NCBI GenBank assembly: GCA_021795965.1
Contig: JAJYOU010000016.1
Span: forward strand, 1 to 52,555
Direction: 5' to 3'
Length of the DNA stretch: 52,555 nt
From: Chloroflexota bacterium
Lineage (GTDB): Bacteria; Chloroflexota; Anaerolineae; Anaerolineales; Villigracilaceae
The stretch's first letter is position 1; each line of letters begins with the position of its first letter. Below the pieces are notes generated by a model. That model ran no database searches, was not told the origin of the DNA, and saw only the letters and a program-made list of their open reading frames with translations. The position numbers and the translations under genes are program-made. Of the stretch, positions 27,338-36,778 are shown piece by piece.

Positions 27338-28693
27338 ATGGCCCTCGTCGCAATTCTTGAAATCGTAATCGGTTTGATTTTCGCCTGGTTAATCATCAGC
27401 ATTGCCGGAATGTACATCCAGGAATGGATTGTGAGTTTGCTGGATTGGCGCCCTAGAATGCTCGAAAATACCATCGGAAATATGCTGACAGATTCCACTG
27501 TTGCCCGACAGTTGTATGATCACCCCTTGATCCAGGCACTTCATAATGGTCCCGCGGGGGAGAAACGACCCTCTTTCATTCCACCCAGTCAATTCTCCAT
27601 GGCTTTGGTCGACCTCGTAAAAAACTCCTCCAAGGAAGCCTCCATCATCCAGAATACCCTCTATGACCTTCAGAAAGATTTGGTTATTTTAAATAAATCC
27701 AAACGAGCTGGTGCACAGAAACAGCTCGACGAAGCCATTGTCATCACGAGGAAAGCCATTGCCGTCCAGAATGATCCCGAATTGGTTAATGAGCTGCTGG
27801 ATGAAGTCAAAAAACTGATCAGGAAATTAAGCACTTCTTACCCCGAATTGCAGCCAGCGGTTGAATCGAGATTTTTGAACTTCGCCACCCAAAAAAAACA
27901 AGTGGACACCATCCTGGCGAATTTCCAACTTCAAAACCCGTCAGTATTTGGTCAGGACAACCAGGATGAATTCAGGTCCGGGTTGGCGGTTATGAGCGCG
28001 ACGCATCCAGATCTCAAGCAGGCTTTGACAGCCCTGGGGAATGACATTTCAACCATCGAAGATCAGACGCATAATGCGATTGGGCAATGGCGGAAAAATA
28101 TCGAAACCTGGTTTACGAGCAGCATGGATCGATTGAGCGGTTGGTATAAACGCAGATCCCAGGTACTGGCTTTCCTGATCGGTGTTTTTCTGGCAGTATT
28201 TTTAAATATTGACTCGATCGAATATGCCAACCAGCTTTGGCGAGACCCGATTGTGCGTGAATCACTGGCTGCACAAGCTAATGCCTTCGTCCAGCAAAAC
28301 CCGGGTGGAATTTCAAACTCCAATCTTGACCAGTTGATCTCGCTCAACCTGCAAATCAACCAACTTAACATCCCTGTCGGCTGGATCGGAACCGCCCTGA
28401 CTGCAGATTCAAACGGTGGAGTTTTTTCCGGGGATGGTTCAATGAAACATTGCACCCTGACCCCTAAAACCGATGTTGACATCTTTGGATTTTTCTTTGC
28501 CAACCAATGTTACCCGGTCATCAATACGCCTCATTTTAATGACCTTACTGGATGGTTGATTAAACTTCTCGGTCTTTTGATCACCAGTCTGGCAGCAGCG
28601 CAGGGTGCGCCCTTCTGGTTTGATATTCTCAAAAGGGTAGTGAATATTCGATCCACTGGACCCAATACAAGCAGCACGCCAGCGAATGGCTAA
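27338..28693 (+). CDS. Conserved membrane protein of unknown function
   Basis: A 451-residue protein. A first hydrophobic helix (about 4-28) is followed by a WR-P motif region (LLDWRPRMLENTIGNML), YDHPLIQAL and SFIPPSQFSMAL, which look like a conserved family signature. A long polar helical region (about 95-265) with coiled-coil-like composition follows, then a helix near 278-297 (VLAFLIGVFLAVFLNI) and a last helix near 405-425 (WLIKLLGLLITSLAAAQGAPFWFDIL). The layout suggests three membrane anchors with a large soluble middle. I have seen similar sequences as hypothetical proteins in other bacteria but know no function. AAGGAG precedes the ATG; a terminator follows. Confidence 0.8.
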   Translation: MALVAILEIVIGLIFAWLIISIAGMYIQEWIVSLLDWRPRMLENTIGNMLTDSTVARQLYDHPLIQALHNGPAGEKRPSFIPPSQFSMALVDLVKNSSKEASIIQNTLYDLQKDLVILNKSKRAGAQKQLDEAIVITRKAIAVQNDPELVNELLDEVKKLIRKLSTSYPELQPAVESRFLNFATQKKQVDTILANFQLQNPSVFGQDNQDEFRSGLAVMSATHPDLKQALTALGNDISTIEDQTHNAIGQWRKNIETWFTSSMDRLSGWYKRRSQVLAFLIGVFLAVFLNIDSIEYANQLWRDPIVRESLAAQANAFVQQNPGGISNSNLDQLISLNLQINQLNIPVGWIGTALTADSNGGVFSGDGSMKHCTLTPKTDVDIFGFFFANQCYPVINTPHFNDLTGWLIKLLGLLITSLAAAQGAPFWFDILKRVVNIRSTGPNTSSTPANG

Positions 28694-28712
28694 AAATTAG
28701 GAAACAAGTTGA

Positions 28713-28744
28713 TTACCCCCTGGATAGCCAGGGGGTGATTTTTA
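28713..28744 (+). terminator. Intrinsic terminator after the membrane protein gene
   Basis: Stem TTACCCCCTGG / CCAGGGGGTGA with a 4-base loop followed by TTTTTAT, 20 bases after the stop. It separates the forward genes from the convergent Dms-type genes. Confidence 0.9.
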
Positions 28745-28783
28745 TGCAAATCGGGTAATTCATTTCAGATCGGGGAAAGTTTT

Positions 28784-30214
28784 TTATAACCTGCGGTATT
28801 TTAATTCCTCATAAAACAACCAGCGTCCCAGAACCTCTTCGACCAATAATCCAAATTCGATCAGTAGACTGATTATTAAGAGAATTACGCCTTGTCTAAT
28901 CCAGAGATTCATGGCAACCAGTACCAATATCAGGAACAACAACAAACCGGTTCTTATTCGATTTTTGGATTTATTTTGCGTTGGATTGAAGAGATTTAAT
29001 ATCAGGGACCCGGTTAAAACAGCCAATATCAAGACAAACCACCAATCAAAAAATGCTGAGGGCAGAATTTGCCCAGTCAATGCAGAAAAGGTGGTAACAA
29101 GAAGGATTTGAAAAAATATCCCCAAAACGAGGGCTGATGACAAAAAGGCTGCGAAGGTACGCCAGCTATTCCAGGAAGGCATGCTTCGCAAACGGTAGAT
29201 GTTTGCCATGTTGTAAAGCAGAGTAAAACCCAGCAAGGATAGGACCAGGCGAAAATCAAATTGCCGGAATAAGATTGAAGCAAGCCAAAATAATCCCAGT
29301 AAACCCAGGTTGAGAATTTCTCGGCTCAACGCTGATTTTTTTAAATTACTGATTGCCCTCCAGGCATTTGAGCGGGTTCCAAGGTGCAAAAATGAAATCA
29401 GTGTCGCAATGGCAAGCATTAATCCAACGGTTAGTGTTGGAATCATTTTAAGGAGGCTTGGACCGGATTGATTCTGAGCAAAAATCACATTCGAGATCCA
29501 TGCTTCCGTCCAGATCATGCCAACAGCCATTTGGACAAGCAACGTGAAGATCACCAACGGAATTTCGCTCTTGGGTTTCCTAGGCCGGATCTCTTCCAGG
29601 TTTGACACCTTTTTGGGCAGATCGTTCAACATGGCTGGATGCGGAATCAGAGCCAAATGCGGTTGAGTGCGGGAAAATTCAGGCAGCGGGAAAGGATGAC
29701 CGGATCCATCGACATTCCAAAGGGAGATTGCTTTCGAAATCTCAGTTTGTTCATTAGCCTCGACCAGCTCAAGAGCGCGCATAGGGCAGGCTGAGATACA
29801 GGCAGGTTGAATACCCTGGTCGATTAAATCCGCACAAAGGTCGCATTTCGACATTTTTCCGCTGAGTTGGTTGTATTGCGGTACAGCGTAAGGACAAGCC
29901 CAGTTGCAATAACCGCAACCGATGCATTTTGTCCCATCAAGCAGGACGATCCCATCGGCCCTGACTTCATAAGCGTTTGTGGGACAAACCCCGGCACATT
30001 TGGGATGAACGCAGTGGTTGCAGGCGAGAGAAAGGTTGTACGCAAATACATCGTTAATCCAGGCATTTTGCTGCGGGTGCCAGCCACCGCCTGAAACCTC
30101 AATTACGCGACGCCAGATCACGCCAACCGGGAGATCATTTTTATCCTTGCAAGCTGCCTGACAGGCTTTGCAGCCGGTGCAAACCTCCGCATTCAGAACA
30201 AATGCAAAACTCAT
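28784..30214 (-). CDS. Fused DmsB-DmsC: four-cluster ferredoxin plus membrane anchor
   Basis: A 476-residue protein. Residues 1-180 are a DmsB/NrfC-type electron-transfer domain with four cysteine groups for four [4Fe-4S] clusters: CTGCKACQAAC, CNHCVHPKCAGVCP, CIGCGYCNWACP and CDLCADL..CISACP. A linker of about 50 residues leads to the DmsC-like anchor (about 218-470), which has eight predicted hydrophobic helices. DmsB and DmsC are separate genes in Escherichia coli; here they are one chain. It would take electrons from menaquinol and pass them to the molybdoenzyme upstream. The start overlaps the dmsA stop by four bases (ATGA). Confidence 0.9.
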   Translation of the reverse strand: MSFAFVLNAEVCTGCKACQAACKDKNDLPVGVIWRRVIEVSGGGWHPQQNAWINDVFAYNLSLACNHCVHPKCAGVCPTNAYEVRADGIVLLDGTKCIGCGYCNWACPYAVPQYNQLSGKMSKCDLCADLIDQGIQPACISACPMRALELVEANEQTEISKAISLWNVDGSGHPFPLPEFSRTQPHLALIPHPAMLNDLPKKVSNLEEIRPRKPKSEIPLVIFTLLVQMAVGMIWTEAWISNVIFAQNQSGPSLLKMIPTLTVGLMLAIATLISFLHLGTRSNAWRAISNLKKSALSREILNLGLLGLFWLASILFRQFDFRLVLSLLGFTLLYNMANIYRLRSMPSWNSWRTFAAFLSSALVLGIFFQILLVTTFSALTGQILPSAFFDWWFVLILAVLTGSLILNLFNPTQNKSKNRIRTGLLLFLILVLVAMNLWIRQGVILLIISLLIEFGLLVEEVLGRWLFYEELKYRRL

Positions 30215-32535
30215 TTCGTTTCATCCTTCCGAGTTGAAGGATTATTTTTATTTCTTTGAATTGACTTTTTTTCAGTATATTTAATTGCCTCCACCATCAG
30301 CGTATGTTGAGCCGAACCGAAAGCAAACGGCGTCCAGCGGGCTGACGTGAGAACATTAATATTCCCGCCAAAATCTGTACCGTTTTTATCCGGCTTGTAC
30401 CAGGCACCCTGGGGAATATCCAGGACCCCTGGCATGATGCGCGTGGTGATACGGCAAGGCAGCACGAGCTTGCCCCGGGCATTGAAGACGCAAACCTGAT
30501 CGCCGTCCTGAATGCCCCGTTTTTCTGCATCAATCGGATTGATAAAGACTCTTTGGGGAAAAGCCTCTTCAAGCCAGTCATTATTATCATGAGTGGAATG
30601 GACACGATGTAACGTGTGATGTCCAATCGCCTGAAGAGGATATTCCAAACCATTCGTACTTGGTGCGTCAAAAGGACTTTCCCATTCCTGGATATATTTT
30701 GGTATGGGTGGAACCAACTCTGGATTTCCAAATTCAAATAATTCAGTGGAAAATATCTCGATTTTGCCGCTGGGAGTGGCAAGCGGGAATTTTTCCGGCT
30801 CTCTTCTAAAATCTTCAAATGCAACGGCGGGTTTTTCCACGGGTTTTGACCACGCACCCAGGTTGAGTTGGATAAATTCATCCAGGCCGGGAAGTTCTGG
30901 AAACCGCTGGCGGCGAAACACATCCAGGCAATATTCAACCCAGGCGCGTTCATCGCGTCCCTCGGTAAATTCATCTCCAATTCCCAGGCGTTGAGCCAGT
31001 TCAGAACATATCTGATAATCAGATTTACATTCCCCGGGTGGTTCAACCAGTTTCGGCTGAAGAATGACTTCATCTCCGAATTTCCAGCCATCTTCAACGC
31101 CCCAGGTTTCAAACTGGGTGCAGGCTGGCAGCACCATGTCGGCATACCTTGCGGATGAAGTTAAAAAGTTATCCTGGATAACGATGTATTCAACCAGTGA
31201 TTGATCCTTAAGAATTTCAATACTCCGGTTCAAATCTGCATGCTGGTTTACCAAGCAATTGGTGGCGACACCATAAATCAACTTAATATTATTGTCGAGC
31301 TGCTCCTCGCCTCGAACGCCATCAGCACGGGTCATCTCCCTGCCGCGCAGAACTGCTTCACTCCATAAAAATACAGGAATTTCTGCTTTTATTGGATTTT
31401 CACCTGTCGGAAAAACTGACCAGAGCCCACCACCATCAGGGGCTGGAAGACCCAGCCCACCTGCCCAGCCTCCAGGAATCCCCACATTTCCAGTCAGGGT
31501 GGCAAGAACGCAACCCGCCCGGACAACCTGTTCACCATACGCGCGGCGCTGCATCCCGTAACCCTGATAGAGCACGCCTGGCTTGATGGTTGCATACTCA
31601 CGGGCGATGCGGCTGATCACATTGGAGGGAACAGCAGTGATATTCTCCGCCCATTCCGGGGTCTTGGGTTGGTGGTCCTTAACACCAAGGATGTAATCAC
31701 GGTAGCTTTCTTCCTGCGCGACCGGGATGGTGGAAGAATCGAACCCAATACTGTGGGTTTGAACGAATTCGGTATCAACCAAGCCCTCCGTAATCATCAC
31801 ATAAGCCATGGCACTCATCATGGCAACATCCGTCCCGGGCCGGATGGGAATCCATTCATCCGCCAGCGCAGCTGCGCTCAAAGTGTGGCGCGGATCGATG
31901 CAAACCACTTTTGCGCCTGCTTCCCGCGCAAGCCGGATAAAATATTCGCTGTTCGTTCCATCCCGCATCTCTGCAGGGTTCCAACCCCACATCAGGAAAT
32001 ATTTTGAATTCAGCCAATCCTGGCGTTGATTTCCAGTGATCAAGGTGCCGTAAACTGTCGGAGTTGCAATATTGGTCGCACCCCATGAATAGGAATTATA
32101 GGTTCCCAGGCAGCCGCCCCAGAGATTCATCAACCTGCGGGCAACATCCGAACCATTGACCTGGTTGTAACTACCCGTGCCGTATGGAACAAATAACGCG
32201 GATGACCCGTAGCGAGCTTTGATCTCAATGAATTTTTCAGCAATTTCATCGAGAGCCTCAGACCAGCTGATCGTTTTAAATTGCCCGCTGCCCCTCGGAC
32301 CAACGCGTTTGAGCGGTTTTAACAAACGATCGGGGTGATATTGCCGGCGCAAATAGGAACGTCCACGGACACAGGCTCGCAGTTGAAGGGTTGAAAGATT
32401 ATCGGGACGGTCATCAGTTTCGAGTCGTACAATCCGTCCATCCTGAATGTGAGCGATTAAAAGGCAACGCCCACCGCAGTTGTGCGCTGGGCAACCGACT
32501 CTTATGCGGGATGTTGTTTCACCAGTCTTGTTCAC
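30211..32535 (-). CDS. dmsA: DMSO reductase family molybdopterin oxidoreductase, catalytic subunit
   Basis: A 774-residue bis-MGD enzyme. The N-terminal Fe-S site is CX4CX3C (CPAHNCGGRC) with a fourth Cys in LRACVRGRS, and Arg follows as in DmsA/YnfE. GGCLGTYNSYSWGATN holds the likely Mo-ligand Ser, and the C-terminal molydopterin dinucleotide-binding domain is complete. DmsA enzymes reduce DMSO, TMAO and related S- or N-oxides; the exact acceptor is not certain. There is no twin-arginine signal: the GTG start at 32535 has AGGA upstream, and an in-frame stop lies shortly before it. It is followed by the fused DmsB-DmsC. No DmsD/TorD chaperone is in the window. Confidence 0.9.
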   Translation of the reverse strand: MNKTGETTSRIRVGCPAHNCGGRCLLIAHIQDGRIVRLETDDRPDNLSTLQLRACVRGRSYLRRQYHPDRLLKPLKRVGPRGSGQFKTISWSEALDEIAEKFIEIKARYGSSALFVPYGTGSYNQVNGSDVARRLMNLWGGCLGTYNSYSWGATNIATPTVYGTLITGNQRQDWLNSKYFLMWGWNPAEMRDGTNSEYFIRLAREAGAKVVCIDPRHTLSAAALADEWIPIRPGTDVAMMSAMAYVMITEGLVDTEFVQTHSIGFDSSTIPVAQEESYRDYILGVKDHQPKTPEWAENITAVPSNVISRIAREYATIKPGVLYQGYGMQRRAYGEQVVRAGCVLATLTGNVGIPGGWAGGLGLPAPDGGGLWSVFPTGENPIKAEIPVFLWSEAVLRGREMTRADGVRGEEQLDNNIKLIYGVATNCLVNQHADLNRSIEILKDQSLVEYIVIQDNFLTSSARYADMVLPACTQFETWGVEDGWKFGDEVILQPKLVEPPGECKSDYQICSELAQRLGIGDEFTEGRDERAWVEYCLDVFRRQRFPELPGLDEFIQLNLGAWSKPVEKPAVAFEDFRREPEKFPLATPSGKIEIFSTELFEFGNPELVPPIPKYIQEWESPFDAPSTNGLEYPLQAIGHHTLHRVHSTHDNNDWLEEAFPQRVFINPIDAEKRGIQDGDQVCVFNARGKLVLPCRITTRIMPGVLDIPQGAWYKPDKNGTDFGGNINVLTSARWTPFAFGSAQHTLMVEAIKYTEKKSIQRNKNNPSTRKDETK

Positions 32536-32679
32536 GAGTTTATTTTCCTGAAGGAAATATTTTTAGATGGTGCCGGAATGAAAAATCCACAGCGAAAAAC
32601 TGCTTTATGATAAAACGAAAATCAAAATTTGGGGATGCATCAAACTAATTGCCGGGGTGAATTATGTCATAATTATTCC

Positions 32680-33168
32680 ATGTTTATTTTGCCATTCCAT
32701 TCGAACGAAGCCATGATCGAAATTGTTGGGGGCAAAGGAATTAATTTAATCAAATTGAGCCAGGCAGGTTTTAATGTTCCCGCGGGTTTCATCATTTGTA
32801 CGAACGCTTACAAAGCATTTATCGTTCAAAATAATCTGCAGCACTTGATTGATGATGCCCTGAGGAGGATGACCAGCATTCAACCTGCTCTGATTGATTC
32901 AATTTCTGCTGAAATCAGGCAGGCATTTTCAAACGGGTTGGTTCCGGAAGTTGTTGATCAGGAATTATCGGAATTCTTTGGACCTTTTAAAACAATCCCG
33001 GTCGCAGTCCGGTCCTCGGCAACATTTGAAGATCTTCCCGATCTTTCATTTGCCGGGCAGCAAGACACCTTCTTAAACATCGTTGGTGGAACACAACTTC
33101 ATGAGGCTCTCAAAAGCTGCTGGAGCAGATTTTTTAGAATTCAAAGAATCAGTTACGGGATGGTATGA
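32680..33168 (+). pseudogene. N-terminal remnant of phosphoenolpyruvate synthase
   Basis: Only 162 residues remain of the pyruvate-phosphate-dikinase N-terminal ATP-binding domain (full PEP synthases have about 750-870). Recognisable are GGKGINLIKLSQAGFNVPAGF, VAVRSSATFEDLPDLSFAGQQDTFLN and a KSCWSRFFRIQRISY segment aligning with SCWASLxTxRAISY. The frame then reads GMV and stops at 33168. The central phosphohistidine domain and the C-terminal PEP-binding barrel are absent, and the nuclease gene starts eight bases later. The ATG at 32680 is the natural family start but has no ribosome-binding site. A deletion between this gene and the nuclease gene is the simplest explanation. Confidence 0.75.
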
Positions 33169-33175
33169 TTGCAGC

Positions 33176-34027
33176 ATGGCAGAAATAACCCTTAAAAGCA
33201 AGCTTTCAAGCCCGTTTACCTTCTCCCAATCATCTTTACAGGGTTACCATGATTGCAACCGGTTATTTCAATTAAAATTCATCCAGCAATTAAAATGGCC
33301 TTCCATTGAAAGTGCGCCCATCCTCGAAAATGAACGCAGGCAGCTGGAAGGAAACCAGTTTCATCGCTTGCTGCAGCAATATTTTATTGGAATTCCCCAG
33401 GATAAACTGAGCAGGATGGTAAAAAACTCTGAGAGGGAGAATCTCAAACGCTGGTGGAATAATTTTCTTATTTCCCAACCTGCTTTTATTCCCTCCAATC
33501 AAGTGGGACAAGTTTTTGTCGAACAAACCCTTTCTGCCCCGGTTGGAAATCACCGGCTGATCGCAAAATATGATATGGTCAGCGTGATGGATGGAAAAGC
33601 AAGAATATTCGATTGGAAAACCTCGTCAAAGAGACCGCGGGACGCGTGGATGGCGGGCCATTTCCAAACCAGGGTTTATATTTCGCTCCTGATTAAAGCA
33701 GGGGCAATGTTAAACCATTTCAAGCCGTTCAGCCCTGAAGATGTCGAGATGGTTTACTGGTATGCAGAATTCCCAAATGAACCAACAATCATTAAGTACG
33801 ATTCTTCCAGATTTGAAAAAGAATGGGATGGTTTGGTCAATTTAATCCAGGAAATATCAGCCAGACAAAGTTTTCCCCTGACGATGGATTTAAGAAAATG
33901 CGGATACTGCAATTACCGCTCATTCTGCGATCGGGGGATCGCAGCTGAGGAAGGTGAATTAAACGAATCAAATGTTGAAGATAATTGGGTGATTGATCCG
34001 GACCAAATTGGAGAAATTGAATTTTGA
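33176..34027 (+). CDS. PD-(D/E)XK nuclease with Fe-S cluster motif (RecB/Cas4-like)
   Basis: A 283-residue protein of the PDDEXK_1 type. SQSSLQGYHDCNRLFQL near 17-33 is the RecB/AddB-nuclease start. The metal-binding residues sit in the IFDWKTS segment (D-W-K) near 150. The four cysteines of an AddB/Cas4-type [4Fe-4S] cluster are present: Cys27 and the C-terminal group Cys242, Cys245, Cys251 (CGYCNYRSFC). It probably works as the nuclease partner of a helicase, like the truncated one at the left edge, in DNA end processing. recJ starts at its stop codon, so the two are translated together. No cas genes are nearby, so a CRISPR role is not supported. Confidence 0.85.
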   Translation: MAEITLKSKLSSPFTFSQSSLQGYHDCNRLFQLKFIQQLKWPSIESAPILENERRQLEGNQFHRLLQQYFIGIPQDKLSRMVKNSERENLKRWWNNFLISQPAFIPSNQVGQVFVEQTLSAPVGNHRLIAKYDMVSVMDGKARIFDWKTSSKRPRDAWMAGHFQTRVYISLLIKAGAMLNHFKPFSPEDVEMVYWYAEFPNEPTIIKYDSSRFEKEWDGLVNLIQEISARQSFPLTMDLRKCGYCNYRSFCDRGIAAEEGELNESNVEDNWVIDPDQIGEIEF

Positions 34028-36333
34028 TGGGGGCTGATATGGAAATCCGTTGGAAGGATCCAGAAGAAATTCAAAATCAACCCATTCTTCCGGATATTCC
34101 AGCCCTTGTAAATCAAATTTTAATCAAAAGAGGTTTTTCAAGCCCTGGTGCAGTCCAAGGCTTTTTAAATCCGGATTTTTATCGTCCTTCCTCTCCTCAA
34201 AACCTCCCAGGCATGCCCGCTGCAGCGGACCGCATCATCCGCGCCATTCATACCGGGGAGCCAATCTGCATCTGGGGAGATTTTGATGTCGACGGGCAAA
34301 CTTCCACCACTCTCCTCTATCAATGCCTTAAAGCACTCGGGGCAAAAGTAGACTACCACATCCCGGTCCGAAAATTCGAATCCCACGGGGTTAACATCGA
34401 AAACCTTGCCGGGATCATCGCCTCAGGTGCAAAGGTCATTTTGACTTGCGATACCGGCATCAATGCCAACGCGGCCGTGGATTATGCCCGCGAGCGGGCG
34501 GTAGATATGGTGATCACGGATCATCATGATCTTCCTGCGGTGCTGCCAAACGCGGCAGCAATCCTCAATCCAAAGCTGCTGGCTCCGGACAACCCGCTTG
34601 CTACCCTGGCAGGCGTTGGGGTCGCATTTAAACTGGCTGAAGAACTGATCAGCCGCATCAGCCCATCGAATATAGAGCCTGGAGATCTCCTTGATCTGGT
34701 CGCCTTGGGGTTGGTTGCAGATATGGCAATCCTGCGTGGAGATGCACGCTACCTGGTGCAAAAAGGGCTTCAAGTTTTGCGCAACTCAAAGCGTGCCGGT
34801 CTGAGGGCAATTTATGAACTGGCAGAATTGGTCCCAGCCAACCTGACAGAGGAGCATATTGGGTTTTCAATTGCTCCTCGTTTAAATGCCATTGGGAGGC
34901 TGGGCGACGCCAACCCGATGGTGGAACTTTTTACGACTAACGAATTAAGCCGGGTGAGAGTTCTTGCCACCCAACTGGAAGGTTTAAATATTGAACGCAA
35001 ATTACTGTGCGACCAGGTTTACCAGGCAGCAGAAGCCCAGCTTGCCAGCAATCCTGAACTGCTGGAGCAGCCTGTAATCATCCTAGATCATCCTCTCTGG
35101 CCGGGAGGGGTGATTGGAATCGTTGCCAGCAAACTCGTCGAAAGGTACCACAAACCAGCCATTCTGCTAACCACCGCTCCTGGACAACCAGCCCGCGGCT
35201 CCGCCCGTTCAATTGACGGAGTGAATATCACCGAAGCCATCACTACTCAGCAAAACTTGTTAACTGGTTTCGGCGGACACCCTATGGCAGCCGGGCTTTC
35301 TCTGGACCCGGAAAACCTGCCTGAATTTCGTCACAAGCTGGGGAAAACGATCCGCGAAATGATGGAAACGTCCCAAACGGAGGAGAGCGTCCTGGAAATC
35401 GATGCCTGGACTTCTCTGGCTGAAGCTGATTTGACCCTGGCAAGCCAGGTGGAGATGCTTGCGCCATTTGGTCCAGGAAACCCAAAAATCACGTTGGCAG
35501 CCCGGAACCTGACACTTGTTTCATCTGCCAAAATTGGAAAATATAGGGATCACCGCAGGTTGAAAGTACGCGATGAATACGGCTTTAGCAGCCAGGTTTT
35601 ATGGTGGAATGGTGGCGATACAGACCTGCCCAATGGCAAGTTCGACCTGTCTTTTTCCATTCGCACCAGCGACTGGCAGGGAACACCACAAGCTCAGCTG
35701 GAAATGATTGATTACAGACTGGTCGAATATCCGAAAATCGAGGTTAAAAACGCTGCTCCTGAACTGATCGACTTGCGAAATTGCGAAGATCCCGCCAAAT
35801 CTCTAAAAAACTTAAGGGACTCAACCACCACACTAGTCTGGGCAGAGGGAGAAGAAAAGAAAGCAATCCAGGGAAAAGATCGAACCGAGTTTGAACCAGT
35901 CAAAACCCTGATCATCTGGACACTGCCACCTTCAAGGCAGGAATTACTGAATGCGATTGAGAAAACAAAACCAGAAAGAATACTAATTTTTGGAATTGAC
36001 CCACGCATGGATGATCCGCAAACATTCCTGAAGCGACTGGCTGGACTGGTAAATTTCAGCCTGAAAAACAAGGATGGGCAGACAACGATTGAACATTTGG
36101 CGGCGGCGACAGCCCAGACCAATCTAACCATCCAATTAGGTTTAAAATGGCTGGAATTAAAAGGGTTGTTTACAATTATAATTTCTGGGGATGGTCTGGT
36201 ATCAATCAAAGTGGGAGCAGGGAATAATCGCGGTGAAATAGATTCCATCCAAAGCAGCCTGAGTGCTACCCTGGAAGAGAGTCATGCTTACAGGCTGATA
36301 TTCTTAAATCAAAGAAGGTTGGAAATTGGATAA
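34027..36333 (+). CDS. recJ: Single-stranded-DNA-specific exonuclease RecJ
   Basis: A 5'-to-3' single-strand exonuclease of the DHH family acting in recombination and mismatch repair. The catalytic DHH domain has DFDVDG (85-90, the DxDxDG motif), CDTGINA and TDHHD (164-168). DHHA1 follows with GVIGIVASKLVERYHKPAI and the GFGGHPMAAGLSL motif, and then the OB domain. The 768 residues exceed the 560-580 of E. coli RecJ: about 190 extra C-terminal residues (from about 575) with no recognised motif, comparable in position to the C-terminal extension in Bacillus-type RecJ. The start is taken at 34027, overlapping the nuclease stop (TGATG); an ATG at 34039 is possible. Confidence 0.93.
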   Translation: MGADMEIRWKDPEEIQNQPILPDIPALVNQILIKRGFSSPGAVQGFLNPDFYRPSSPQNLPGMPAAADRIIRAIHTGEPICIWGDFDVDGQTSTTLLYQCLKALGAKVDYHIPVRKFESHGVNIENLAGIIASGAKVILTCDTGINANAAVDYARERAVDMVITDHHDLPAVLPNAAAILNPKLLAPDNPLATLAGVGVAFKLAEELISRISPSNIEPGDLLDLVALGLVADMAILRGDARYLVQKGLQVLRNSKRAGLRAIYELAELVPANLTEEHIGFSIAPRLNAIGRLGDANPMVELFTTNELSRVRVLATQLEGLNIERKLLCDQVYQAAEAQLASNPELLEQPVIILDHPLWPGGVIGIVASKLVERYHKPAILLTTAPGQPARGSARSIDGVNITEAITTQQNLLTGFGGHPMAAGLSLDPENLPEFRHKLGKTIREMMETSQTEESVLEIDAWTSLAEADLTLASQVEMLAPFGPGNPKITLAARNLTLVSSAKIGKYRDHRRLKVRDEYGFSSQVLWWNGGDTDLPNGKFDLSFSIRTSDWQGTPQAQLEMIDYRLVEYPKIEVKNAAPELIDLRNCEDPAKSLKNLRDSTTTLVWAEGEEKKAIQGKDRTEFEPVKTLIIWTLPPSRQELLNAIEKTKPERILIFGIDPRMDDPQTFLKRLAGLVNFSLKNKDGQTTIEHLAAATAQTNLTIQLGLKWLELKGLFTIIISGDGLVSIKVGAGNNRGEIDSIQSSLSATLEESHAYRLIFLNQRRLEIG

Positions 36334-36778
36334 TAATTTAGTGAAAATACCCGAACACGGTCCATGCTTCGTCTGCGGGACGCAAAATCCAAAAAGCATC
36401 GGAATGATCTGGTTACGAGACGAACAGGGCAGAATTCATGCCACGAAGGTGTTTACCATTGCCCATCAGGGTCCCCCGATGTATGTCCATGGTGGAGCGT
36501 CTGCTGCTGTGCTGGATGAAGCCATGGGTGCAGCTATCTGGTCATCTGGATATAGTGTTGTTGCCGTGAACCTGGAAATCAATTACAAAAAACCCGTTCC
36601 GCTTGGGGTGGAGATGACCATCCTGGCTGAAATAGTAGAAGTGCTGCCACGAAAAATTTTAACCCGGAGTGAAATTCGTCTTGTGGATGGCACGGTGGCA
36701 GTCACAGGTCGCGGAATTTATGTGAAGGCACCCCATTTATTTAAGGATATGAATTTCGAATCCTTCAATTTTGATTAA
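36326..36778 (+). CDS. PaaI-type hotdog thioesterase
   Basis: A 150-residue 4HBT-superfamily protein. The CFVCGTQNPKSIG segment near the start is the Cys-containing signature of one hotdog branch. PPMYVHGGASAAVLDEAMGAAIWSSG carries the helix with the conserved Gly-Gly and the catalytic Asp/Glu, and VAVNLEINYKKPVPLG follows. It would hydrolyse an acyl-CoA; the acyl chain is unknown. The TTG start overlaps the recJ stop by eight bases and has GAAGG upstream; a GTG at 36341 is an alternative. The stop codon overlaps the stop of the convergent YbaK gene. Confidence 0.85.
   Translation: MDNNLVKIPEHGPCFVCGTQNPKSIGMIWLRDEQGRIHATKVFTIAHQGPPMYVHGGASAAVLDEAMGAAIWSSGYSVVAVNLEINYKKPVPLGVEMTILAEIVEVLPRKILTRSEIRLVDGTVAVTGRGIYVKAPHLFKDMNFESFNFD

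Noticed and set aside
30297-31145. 282-residue open frame on the reverse strand inside dmsA
   Set aside because: It is another frame of dmsA with no start signal and no known domain.
33083-33175. Longer start for the PD-(D/E)XK nuclease
   Set aside because: The extra residues are another frame of the PEP synthase remnant; the family starts at 33176.
33176-34027. Cas4 of a CRISPR system
   Set aside because: The cysteine pattern fits Cas4 and AddB alike, but no repeat array or cas gene is in the window and the neighbour is recJ.
36775-36778. Four-base overlap of the thioesterase and YbaK stops as a special regulatory site
   Set aside because: Convergent genes sharing a TTAA stop overlap are common and need no special explanation.
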